DNA of 64,000 bases, from positions 2,779,105 to 2,843,104 of the forward strand of contig ML679974.1 in the NCBI GenBank assembly GCA_007922225.1, in the 5' to 3' direction. Source of the stretch: Emydura subglobosa (Eukaryota > Chordata > Testudines > Chelidae). The notes below the pieces were generated by a model, which worked only from the letters and a program-made list of their open reading frames with translations, made no database searches and was not told the DNA's origin. Below are positions 43,501 to 54,700 of the stretch, piece after piece. The position numbers and the translations under genes are program-made. Numbering within the stretch: the first letter of the stretch is position 1; the number at the start of each line of letters is the position of its first letter.

Positions 43501-46500
43501 CTGGCTGTCATTGGACTTGGCACCTCCAGATGGTAAGATCTGCACGTTGGGAGCATGGCTGGAAAGCTAACACGGGGAGTGTGGATGAGGCTGTCTGCAG
43601 GAAGGAGACATTTTGGGCTAAACTTCAAATCTCAGTGCCTAAGTAGTAGCTGCAAAACATGCTGTGCCAGCTCCCTATGCCACACAGCAGGCATTTGTGT
43701 GTGTGAGAAAGGTGCTTGTGCGAGGAAATGCATGTTCTCGCATGTGCACATGGTGTCGGGCAGCAGCATGTTCAGTGTTGCAGGATCAGGGGCTCCATTT
43801 CGCAGCTACGCTGTAGACAGCAAAGTTTGAAAATATCGCCTGGAAAGTTAAAACGGGACTTTTCAACCCCATTGACTGTCCACATGAGAGTCATGACGGA
43901 GTGGCAGAGCTGGCTGACTAATCTGGCTGGAACTGTACTGGACACCAACACAAGCTGTGGTGCCCTCCGATATCAAAGCTTCTGTCAGCAGGCGCTCAGG
44001 GCAGCTCGTTAGCCAGGGCATAGGCCTTCCCTGGGTTGACCCTCTCTCACTCTTGTGAGACTGTTGGTCTGTGGCTTTCCTGCGGGGAGGGACATCCTCG
44101 TCACATTCAGATACCTGTGAGACTCTCCCAGATTCAGGCAGACATGCAGCGCAGGGCACATCCCCACTGGTGGCCATTTTAGGTTAGCTGTAGCCTGGTC
44201 TGTAACAGACAGAGCAAATCCTTATCCCTGTGGAGGCAGCTGCAGTGGCTGGGTCTGTGCTAGCACCCATCCAGGTACCCTCTAAGGAGAGCTTCCAGTC
44301 TGCAGCACCCCTTGGCTTCTCCTCATCCACGGCTACGTTTTTTCCACCTGCTGCTGCCTGTCCACCCACCTAGAGAGGGATACAGAACGGCCTCCATCTC
44401 TGTTCCAGAAGTCTCCCTCTCAATGACCACTCGGGCCCAGTGTTGAACTACCCACAGTGGGCCTATATCCCCAATGTCCACCCATCCCTGTGAGACCAAA
44501 GGGAGAGCTGTAGGATGTGCAGCCTGGCAGAGGAACAGAGTCACCTGGAGATTATTCCTGTCTTCAGCATGTGGGTGGGTGGCCTGAGTCAAACTAAAAA
44601 GCCTCCTTTCTCTTGCCTGGGGCTGGAGAAGGAGCTGGCAGATGTGGGAGGGGAAGGCTGGACTCTGGCCCTGCCAGGAGTCCGGCTAGTCAGTCCATCA
44701 TCAAGAGGTGATTATCCTGAAGAGGGAGCATCAGGGGAGAATGTGAGTGATGTGTGTTGTTTCTGCATAGGTATAACCATCATCAAGGCAGGCAATGGGT
44801 GCTGAGACCTGGAGAGCAGAGCAGAAAGGAGGATCCCTGGTGCCAGCCCAGCCCAGAGCTGTCTATGACACAGCAGGAGATAGAGGAGGTGAAACTAACT
44901 ACAGGGCCTTGATCTCTCTAATGTTGCTCAAGGGCAAGGGAGCTGCAGGTGTGGGGTGAGAAGGTTCCTGTGGGTGAACACTCAGGCACCATGCATGCTT
45001 CGCTAGGGAAGGGGGTAGCTCACCTGAAATGGACATTCTTCTGCCCTTAGGTGTTACTCGATATTAATGTAGATAGATGTTAACCTGTTACCAGCAAAGG
45101 GGTTGGGGAGGAACAGGGATACTCAGGAGATTGGTAGTGAGGATTTGGAGCCTGTCCCCCCCCTAAGATGCTGGCTCAGATCTAGCCCAGATTGTTGGAG
45201 TCTGCCCCACCTGAACTCTGTGCAAGGAATGGTCGGTCTCAGCGCAATGCCTAGTGGACAGGGTTCTGCCTTAGCAAAGCCAGCTCCCTCCTTTGCTGGC
45301 ACGTTCAGAGACCAAGGAGAATCCATCTCCTCCTCGCCCCTGGGACTGTGAGGAGTTTGGCATGGAACAGCATGGGTGAATTTTGCATTGCTCCTGCCCC
45401 TGTTGTACCTACCCACTGAGGTCTTTGCTCTCCAGGGAGGTCATGCCAGACTCTTTCACCAGCCCTGAATCCACCCACAGAAATGGCATGTCATTCCCTG
45501 AGATTTCACTCTCCATTGTTCATATTTTTACCCTCCTGGAAGCTCAGAAATATCCCCTTTCCCTCCTGCTTTTGTCCTTTCCTCTGATAGACGTTGTCTC
45601 CCCCGCTCCTCAGCCATGTCTGTAATGGAGTAGAAGCCAGCATTGATCTGTCTTGCTTACGGTGGTCGCTGTCAGAAAGGCAGCATTTGGCAGTGGTGAT
45701 CACATGCTTGTATCTAAGACCATCAAAATCTTTCTCCTATACTTACAACTGGAAATGTCTGTGGTAATTGTTGGCAAATGTAGACTCTGTGATGGCCCTT
45801 GCTGTTTTAAAACGTCTCGATGACCAAGTAAGTCTTGTCTAATGAGATATTTAGAATCCGAATGTTCCTCACCAAACTTTGCTGGTCCTAAAGCAGGTCA
45901 AATCTGGGGCCTAACCCACTGTCCCTTTAAATGAATCCCAGCCCTGCTGGAGCATGCCCTGAAGGGGTTCTGACTCACCAGCTTACTGGGAGCTAAGAGG
46001 GGATGAGCAGGCTTTATGGTTGTGCAGTGTAAACAGAGATAATGCACTTAGCCCAGCCCCCAGCCCTTCCAGCATAAGCTGGTTTCAGCTCAGTACAGGA
46101 CCTTGTTTTCCTTTCTTGCTTCTGGCCTCTCTCTCAGAGAGGAGCCTCTGCAAGCTGAAGTCAGCTAGGTGAATGCCTTTGGTGAAGTGGCCTTGCCTGT
46201 GGCTGCCATGCACCAGCTGCTCTCAGCATGAGATCGCTTTGCTTTGTCTCACCTTTCACTCATTTTAGTTCTCCTCCTCCTCCTCCAGGGACTGGTGGGG
46301 CTACAGCTCTGGGGTAATACTGAGGTCTTGTTCCTGGACACGTGGCAGGACTTCAGCCAGCATGTTTCTGCACTGACCAAGGCAATAGCCAAACGCCCAT
46401 ACAAGTGAGTTTGTGTCAACCAGGGAGTGCTCTCTGTGTCTCACCCGTAGCTGAATCCTAAGACCGGCGCATCAGCATCACCTTTTGTCCTGGTTGTGGC

Positions 46501-48324
46501 TCTGACGCGCTGGGAGTGGGGTGATGCTGTTCCCCTGGCAGATCTGCATGGAGACAGCCTCACCCCCTGAAGTCAGTGCTGGGGTGTTTCAGAGGGCTGC
46601 AGCTGGAGGGGGAAGGCCCAGGTTGCCTCTGGTCAGGGTATTCTGAATAGACTGGATGTGGGAATGTTCATTTCATGGCTGGCCCTTTATGGGTATTCAG
46701 CTTTCCCCTCCCCCATTGCCATTCACACACACAGTACGCTGTGCTCTGCCCTCTGAGAAGAGCAGTGTTTGGGGAGTTGAATAAAGGCTTAGGCTGGGCA
46801 ACAAGATACAGAGAGGGTTAGGGTAGGTGGCAGTAAGACATGCAGGAGGGAGGTGACCATGCTGAAGATGGAGAGGAGTGTGGGCCTATGGAGGGAAAAC
46901 ACTGGGCCTGGAGGGATAGAGGGACACTAGTTGGGAGCCCTGTGACTGAAGCTGCAGGAAAGATGCAATCTCCCAAACATGCATCACTTGTCACTGCAGG
47001 TCCTAGCCCCAAGACCTGCTCAGAAGCACCTGTCTTCCTGCAGGAAACAGCTGGCGACCCAGTTATTCTCCTTCTGCACTGACGGGGGCTGGTCTGGCGG
47101 CGTGCAAGTGGAGAAGGATGGTACGGGCTTGCGACAGGTGTGGAAGAGACAAATCCAGCAGTTTAACAGAGTCAGCTCTGCAGTGGCAGCAGCCGTAGCA
47201 GAAGCATATCCTTCCCCCAGCCTACTGCTTCAGGTCAGCCCCTGAGCCACTCAGCAGCTGGTTCAAAGCCTGCTGCAGAGATAACAAAGCGAGGGCAGGA
47301 ATGGGGAGGACAAGGCCTACTCCCCTCCTGGTGGAAAAGCCCTGTCTGATGGAGCAGGACCATCAATGACAAGCTGCCCTTGTATAGAGCACGGGATTCC
47401 AGAATGGCTGTATCTGCCTGCAGCTAGCAGGGTTTACCCATCACAAGCTGTGTCAGTAATTGCTACTGCCAGATCTGTTAGCCCCCTTGTAGTCCAGCAA
47501 GCCCAGAGTTCCCTGGTGCCATACGTCTAGTCCCCCCATGGCCTGGCTTGCTTAGGGGATCTTCGTGTGGTACACCCGCTTACTTTGTTTGGGCTGATTT
47601 CCAAGCCAACAGCCCACTCTGCTCAGATGGCCCTGACAATCCCAAGTAAGGGAGATTAGCAGGAATCAGCATGGGCCTCCTCAGACAACGGGCTAGTGGT
47701 GGAATCAGTGGCCATTCCTCACTGGTAAAATGCATGATGTGAAATTTTAGGTTTCTTCCTGACACCTATGTGCTTATTTTTGGTGGGAGACAAACACTTT
47801 CTACCATGAAACATGGTTTCCTCAGCAATTCAGACTTAATCACACACAAGCTTTGTCATCCCCTGAGGCAGAGCTTAAAAATAAAAGCTTCACTAGTCCT
47901 TTTTCCAATTGCCTACTCCCGGCTCTGATAGCCATGATTAGCATTGGAGATGCATCCATTTCCTCATGAATGGGTGTGTGTGGGGGGGGGCGCCCGCGCG
48001 TGATTTGTGAGCAGTTCTTACTTCTGATTTTATCTTCTTACCCCTGCATGGCAGAAGCACTGCTCCTCCAGCCACACATGGATCTAAGCGCTAGGACGGA
48101 GAACAAATTTTAGATGAATAGTGTCCACACCACTTTGTTCTGTTTCCTTTAAGGCTTATGAGGAGTGCAGCACAGAGAAGGAGAGACTCCTGCTGCTGAG
48201 TGACATTCAGGTAAAAGCGGAGGACAGCAGGCGAGAACGGCGGATTGGACCAGACTTATCTCGCCGAGTCTATCTCTTCATGACATCCACCAATCCAGAC
48301 CTTGTTTTGGACTTAAGTGCATAG
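37525..48324 (+). CDS. EME2: EME2, structure-specific endonuclease subunit (MUS81 partner), eight coding exons
   Basis: EME2 pairs with MUS81 to cleave branched DNA at stalled replication forks; it is the non-catalytic XPF-family partner. Coding exons are 37525-38017, 41175-41311, 42520-42612, 43408-43532, 44771-44888, 46289-46404, 47044-47233 and 48154-48324, all GT/AG with matching phases. They give 480 residues. The N-terminus has the family motif WTISDSD (about residues 23-29). A highly charged, probably helical region follows at 104-146, and the ERCC4-like fold begins near [11 protein letters not shown] (about 154-164). Later landmarks are [22 protein letters not shown] and [11 protein letters not shown]. 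The C-terminal helix-hairpin-helix part includes [19 protein letters not shown] and [19 protein letters not shown]. The start context (AAACCATGG) is good. The first exon is longer than the human counterpart. Confidence 0.95.
38135..38550 (+). mobile_element. MIR-like SINE split by another insertion
   Basis: The first half (GCCACTAACTTGCTGGGCAA, about 38191-38210) and the second half (TTTCTCCATGAGTAAAATGG, then GTTTGTAAAGCACTTTGAGC) are separated by about 200 bases of unrelated repeat-like sequence (38225-38420). It lies in EME2 intron 1. Confidence 0.55.
40120..40925. repeat. Probable old interspersed repeat with pyrimidine-rich left part
   Basis: A C/T-rich tract (about 40120-40305) is followed by sequence including TTGGCCAAATTGGGTGCCTT-like and CAAGTCCCTGTGATGACG blocks. 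I weakly recall these as recurrent in turtle genomes. The family is unidentified and no frames are conserved. It lies in EME2 intron 1. Confidence 0.3.
44889..46288 (+). other. EME2 intron 5, nothing recognised
   Basis: 1.4 kb between exons ending 44888 and starting 46289. No repeats or coding segments could be assigned on either strand. Confidence 0.6.
47968..48003 (+). repeat. GT/G-rich low-complexity tract with CpG run
   Basis: TGTGTGTGGGGGGGGG followed by CGCCCGCGCGTG in EME2 intron 7; an alternating purine-pyrimidine, Z-DNA-like stretch. Confidence 0.5.
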
Positions 48325-51032
48325 TGAGGCTTGGAGGATGATGTGGGTGGTCTGTCTGCCTGTTAAATCTAGCTGTGGCTGAGCTGTCATTGGTGTTGCA
48401 GTGCTGCTCCTGAGGCAGTGGCTCTGCTGCAGAATGGAGACTTGTACTTTGACATTTCTCATTACAGATGCTTTCTCAGCCCCATGGCTTGGCTCCCAGT
48501 TTCTCATTTAAATACCCCTCCTTGTGCATCCATAGGTAGAGCACAAGCCGAACCTGGCCATCTCAGAACACAACAGTGCAGCTAGGAGCTGGCTGTGGAA
48601 GAAATACAATGATCTCTCTCGGGGCAGCCTGGGAGCAGCTCCTTTGCTGTGAGATGCATGGGGTTAGTCTGACTCCTGTGTCACCCATGCACCAAGGCCT
48701 TGGGCAGGCTCAACCTCCCTTGCTTGCTTTTAGAGACCGGATTTGTAACCTCCTTGCTCCTGACCAGCCTAGCACCATGGCTGTTGTCTCCTGAGTGTGT
48801 AGAACTGCTTTTTAAAAAAATGGGGAAATTAACCAGCCATCTTGACTATCTGCTGGCCTAGAAGGGAGGAGCTTAGCAGTGAGAGCAGCCCAGCAGTGAG
48901 AGCAGCCCAGATTAAAAGCAGCATGGCAGAATCTGTACGTGGCTATGTGGGTGGCTCCCCAGCCTACTGCATGCCAGGCTAGCCGGAGAAAACTCTTGAG
49001 CAGAAATGATGTGTGTATATCATTTCTTGTAGCTTCCACCCACGCTGTGATGGTCAACAGCTTAAAAAAGGGCCTCACTTTGGGTCCCTAACTTTGACTG
49101 CTAGCATTTGGATTGTGGCAGGTGCTCCTCTTAACTCGAGGAACTGTGGATTCTGAAAATAAAGCCCTTGTGTGGGTCTCTGGTTTGAAATGAGAATCCT
49201 CTCTTGCCTCTGAAAGTCTCACAGGTGTATTGCTCAATTATGGGGAGGGGGGGAAGAAAACTGTCAAGGGACAGCAGATGCATTGAAATCCTTGTTTTCA
49301 GTGGCTGTTTTATGTTCCTTAAATTAATCTGTTATAAGAAACATGCCAGTAAGGGCATTGTGTTGCCAAAGAAATCCCTTGTTCAGCCACAATGAGGTGT
49401 CCTAATCTAGGTGAACAAGTGTTAGACTTTGGTTAAACTTCACACCTGTTCTCCTTTGTAATGATTTCATCACAGCAGATGGTGTTGGCTCATCTTAGAG
49501 AATGCATGTAGCTAGCGGGAAGTTTTAAAAGGAGCATCCCTGTATATTATCATTGCTCATAGGGAGATTATTTCCAATGTGACACAGGGGTACTGCCTGC
49601 ATTTCCTCCCCCAGCTCTTATTAGAAACTTAAGTAAAAGGCATCTTAAAGGGGAGTCTGTTGTGCTTTACAGACTTAGCACTGCACACTTGATAGTGAAG
49701 GTCTTAGCCTCCACCGTATGCATGTAAACTGCTACACTGCCGTTCAGACAAGAGTATTTCAACGCCTCTGCCCCCAACTAGCTGAGGGGGAAAGATTAAA
49801 GCATTGTCAGAGGAAGAACCTTAAACTGAAGTCATTTGCTAAATCAGTCCCTTCTGAGAAGAGGGTGGAAGTGGAAGGGAGTTCTTAAATTCATGTTGAC
49901 ATTTAGTACTGCTGAGGTGTCAGATTGTGTATAAGGAGGACATCAGGCTCTACAGCTATCACAGCAGGCATGAGAGGAAGTAGTAGCACACAAGTTTTTC
50001 TGACGGTGTGCCTCATGTTTAGCACGAGGGGGTAAAGTTCACTTGCCCATGCTGATGCAGGCCTGGTGGCAAGTATGGTGATGTTACTTTGCCACACGCA
50101 GCATAAACATTAGACAGCAGAAGAACTACTTACTGTTGCTATTTTAATCTAGAATTCTAACTAAGAACAGCTGTTACCTTAGTACACTGAGCCAGCCAGT
50201 TCTTACAACTCTAGACAGGTATCCGGACTTCCTATGGTTATAAGGAAACGGGATGCTTTTCCCCCTACTGATGTTCAAAGTTTTTTAGCTCAGGGTCACT
50301 TCTGACCTGAGAAGTGGGTTCTTCTCTCCCCCCCCCCCCCCACACACACAGGTCAGTGGTAGCTGCTTCAGGCCCCTGGTGGATTATTTTCTGCCAAAGG
50401 ATCCAGGCCCTAATCCAGCATTTCTTTCTACCACCTAGGAGAGGAAGAGACTTTCTGGCCTATTAACAGTTAGCCTGTAAGTCTTACAATCATTTTGCAA
50501 AATAAATGCTGATAAAAACTGTGCTGAGTTTCAAATCACATGCCTGGCCCTGGGGTCTGCTACACTAACAGATCAAGTGAGAGCTGTGTAAATCTTACTG
50601 TCTGACTCATTAGGAGCCCTGCATTGTTCATCCATTCTTGGGGGCACTAAAACCAGAGGCTTTCACTTATTAATTTGATTATCAGAGGAGGCAGCAAGTC
50701 AGGTCCTTCCTCTCTCTCCTCACCTTGCATAAAAAGGTGCACCTCTTTAACCACATAATTGCCATAGTGTATCAGCTGCGAGATCCATATAAGTGCAGTA
50801 TCCTGTCTGACACAGGCCAGTACCAGCTACTTGAGAGGATGCTGCAAGAATTCCACAAGAAAGATATGGGCTGATCCACCCCCCAGGTTAGGTCTCCACC
50901 TCATTCTAAGAGATTGGCTTATACATGAAGCAGGAGGTTTAATAGACTTTCCAAGACTCATTATGACACTGTGTCTATTCTTGCATCACACTCAGGCTCC
51001 TATCCTCACTGGCAGTTAAAGTAAACAGCTTA
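48325..51032. other. Tail-to-tail gap between EME2 and SPSB3
   Basis: Contains the EME2 3' UTR (to about 49190) and then unique sequence. The SPSB3 3' UTR enters from the right. No additional gene or recognisable transposon was seen. Confidence 0.5.
49158..49163 (+). terminator. EME2: EME2 polyadenylation signal
   Basis: AATAAA 0.8 kb after the stop, followed by the GT-rich TTGTGTGGGTCTCTGG. A second AATAAA at 50501-50506 could serve a longer transcript. Confidence 0.65.
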
Positions 51033-51038
51033 TTTATT
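51033..51038 (-). terminator. SPSB3: SPSB3 polyadenylation signal
   Basis: TTTATT on the + strand reads AATAAA on the minus strand, about 0.7 kb beyond the SPSB3 stop. Confidence 0.6.
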
Positions 51039-51714
51039 ACCATTTAATAGTCTTTGATACAGGAAAAGCAGCAGTAGCCAACATGCAAAGCAATTAAAGA
51101 AGTCACAGGACTCAAGTGAGATCATTTACAGATCAGCTGTAGCAAGTAACTGCCCTTTCACAACAGTGCCAAGAGTAAAGCATGTAGATGCAATTTGAAG
51201 AGTCCTCCTCTAACCACTGCTGTTCTGGATCATGTCCCAGTGACCTAATGCCTTCATTGCAGGTGCCAAACCAACACACAACAATTAGAGGGTGGAGTGG
51301 TAATGATTTGTTTTTTGCTGGGAATCAAGTCATTTATTGGATCATAAAGTCTGCTAGAAGAGTATCACACAGTCAGGAAGCCAGCTTGAAAACTGGTGTC
51401 TCTGCTGGAACAGTCTACTCCCTAGAGATGAGCTAGAAATGGTGGTGGTGAGGAGGAGATCAAGCTAAGATATGTTTCTGCAGGTTATCTGGGGGTTGCC
51501 TGTTTCAAAGAAGTCACTCTCTCCTCATGTGGGACAGATTTTCAATGCAAGTGGCCAATGCTTGTAGCTTAAAGATTTCAAGAGGGTAGAAGTCTTTGCA
51601 AACTTGATTAGAAGTTGATGTCTCCACTAAAAGGTGCCTGGCATGGATCACCGCCAAAGATAGTGAAGTAAAAACCCACCCCAAACCTCTCAAGGCAGTT
51701 TGTTTGAAAATAAC

Positions 51715-54700
51715 TTATGTCCTCCTGCACCTCTTCCTCTGGCACGCCTCTGCATCTGAGCCGCAGGAGCTATCTGAGTCGCTTCCCAACAAGGAGGAAG
51801 AGGAGGTGGAAGGCTTCACTGTGCTACAGTTCATACTCAGCACCCAGCCTAGTTTGTTGTGTAGAACTTGCTTGAGTCCTGGGGGCAATGGCAGCACTTC
51901 CAGCGTATCTACATAGTTGGGCAGCAGCTGGCGGAGGCGGTAACAGCAGAGGTACTGGAGGGAGGTATAGCTGGCGCATGAGCGGATCACCTTCATGCTG
52001 CTTTTGGCTGCAGTGGAGCACACCATTGGGTAGAATTTCTTGTTCTGCAGTTTGGTAGCTGCAACTCCTGGGAGGAAATATAATCAAGGAGGTGGTTAGT
52101 CATGGGCAAGGGCATAATGAAGTATTTGCCTATACTACAAAGGTACAATTCCTAGGATGCTCTGTGGTCTGGACTGTCACCCCTCTCCCCCCCAATGTCA
52201 TATCTACAAAGCTGTTCTGGATAGAGATCTGGAAAGCAGATGTCTGAAGTCAGGCCTGTAGGAGGAGTGACTAAATGTGTTAAAGACATCTGTGGCTTTA
52301 TGCACTTAATCTTTCCATATTTTGCCATTCAAGGAAGGCTGTTAACTATCCCTATTTTCAACTGTCAGCTGGCACGGAGACTTCCAAGAGCTAGCAATAA
52401 GCTGAAGTCCTACCCCCAGGGTCAATGTTCCACAATTCACCTCAATGTTTTGGCTCATCACTTTGTTGTGCTTACAGGTGGGTTCAGCCGGCTGCAGGCC
52501 CCAAGACCCAAATCTTACCTATGCACTTCCTGTTTTTGAAGAAAGTGAGAGTTCCATGCCACGTGTCCAAATGAACCCCAATGATGGAGCCTTGGCCGAA
52601 TCTTGAGGAGAAGTTTGTTTTATCTCCCTTGTGGTGGAGTAGTCCTTAAACAGACAGTCAGATTAAGAAGCAATCCCACACTTCCTAGATCCATTCCATC
52701 TTCCATATACTCTTCAGCTAGCTGCCTAGCTTGTACAGGCTGAAGGAATCAGCCATTTAATAAAAAGCCCTATATTTCCCCATAACCACCATTTGCTGCC
52801 CACATCCCAGAGCATATGAAAAAGAGTTGGGGTCTCAGGCAGCTCCAGGGACAGCCAGTCCTGGAATATACTCGTGCCTCTAGATCCATGGTCAAGCATA
52901 GGCCCAACTTGTTAAAGACAAAGCTGCTGCTCCTCTGTGACAGCCTCAGTGAAAGGAGCTTGGTGTTCTCACCCTGGTGATGGGGAGGGGGCCTCACTAG
53001 CAGTCTGGGCAGTGGCACAAATACAGAACAACAGAGATTGAACTCTGTGCCTCTTTTGGGGAGGAGGGGGTGAGGGAAGCTTATGCTGTTATCTACAGAG
53101 GAGGTGGGGTGGGCAGCAGTTTCAGTTCAAGTCCTGCAGGAATATCAGCAGATTCACAGGCCAAGTGGCCATTTCAGTTTTCTTACCATCCTCAGAGCAC
53201 TTCTACAATTGTAGAAACCTAATTCTAGCCTATTCATGGACCTTCCTCCATCAACTCCAGAGGGAGCTGACCCCCTCCCTATCCTGCATTACCTGTGTAG
53301 GAGAGTCCCCAACTGTCTTCATCCTTGCCCAGCAGGCTACAGAACGTATGGCGGTACTTGTCCAGGTTCACTTCTGAGGTCCCAACTCCCACCATCTGGA
53401 TGGGGCAGTCCATGCCAAAGAAGAAAACAAGGTCTTTGTTTATGCCATGGGGCCACTTGGGGCTTTGAGCATAGCACAGCAATAAGACAATACACAAGCT
53501 GCATCTTTGGGTCTCTCCCTCTGCTACTTTTATTAGCATGTCCTAACCGGCTCCATCAGAATCTCTGGGCAAATCACAGGTTTTAGTCCTCAAGGAGTTT
53601 CCTATTTGTCTGAGTGAGGCAATACCCTTTTTAGAGAAAGCACGAGATGGTCACATCAGAAGCCAGCATTACAACTCCCCAGAGGGGGAAGGGAACGGGG
53701 GGGGGGGGGAAGGGGGGAGATGAATGTTAAAGGAGTTCCTATTTAGCTATCTCCAGGCTCAATCACATGTTGGGAACTAGTCAAAAAACTGTGCATCTCT
53801 GACTGGACAGTCAGCTGGCAATTCACTGCCTTTGTCAGGCTACAAGCACCAGGGACAGTCTCTGTATTTTGTCATGCTGAGACTACCATTAATAATAAAA
53901 CAAAAGGTCCTGAAGGAGAGCCCAGAGATGTGGGGCCTATTCATGGCGGCCACTTACTCACTACATCATTTCAAGTCAATCACTTAAGTTCTGGGCTCAA
54001 AATAGGGGTATCTTGGTGAAATTTATTGGCCTGTGTTACACAGGTCAGAGTAGATGATCTAATGGCCCCTTCTGGCATTAAACAGTTCATTTCCCTGTCT
54101 GTTAAATGGAGATGATTCCAATGTGCATGTATACTTTGAGAGCTATTGATGAGGCGTGCAGTCAAGTATTGTTCTGTTAAACTCATCTCTCTCTGTGCAC
54201 CTGCTTGTTCGTAAGCAGCTTGGCTCAACATACCATGTCAGTGCCATAAACTGGAGAGGTCATCTTTATCTCCCAGAAGTGCTGCCCCTCTGCCAGCGCC
54301 TTGTTCCCACGAATAGCAGCAGTGCCACAGCTGTACTCCACGTGGAAGTTCACCTTACGGTTGTCACAGGTCAGCAGGGTTGCAGTCGACTTGTTCATGT
54401 CATCCCACACCCACTCAAAGTCTGTTCAGAAGGAGGAAGATGCATCTTTACGAGGTAGGGCTATACAAGATCTCACCAACCCAGAATTTTACAGTTTAAC
54501 AGCCTTTAAGATTTTTATAGTCTAGCAGGCTAAATACCACGCTGGGTTAGTTGAACGGTCAACTTATAAAAGCCCAAGACCTTCCTGCTGTATTCTGGTG
54601 GGGATGTCATGGCAGCATGGTCCATCCCTCTTGACCACATCTGTCACCATCAACAAACAATGGTTCTCATTTTAGGAGAGCACCAGAGCTCAGATGTGCA

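Noticed and set aside
48208..48216. Internal CAGGTAAAAG in EME2 exon 8 looking like a splice donor
   Set aside because: The frame continues with family-matching residues ([14 protein letters not shown]), so the exon is read through.
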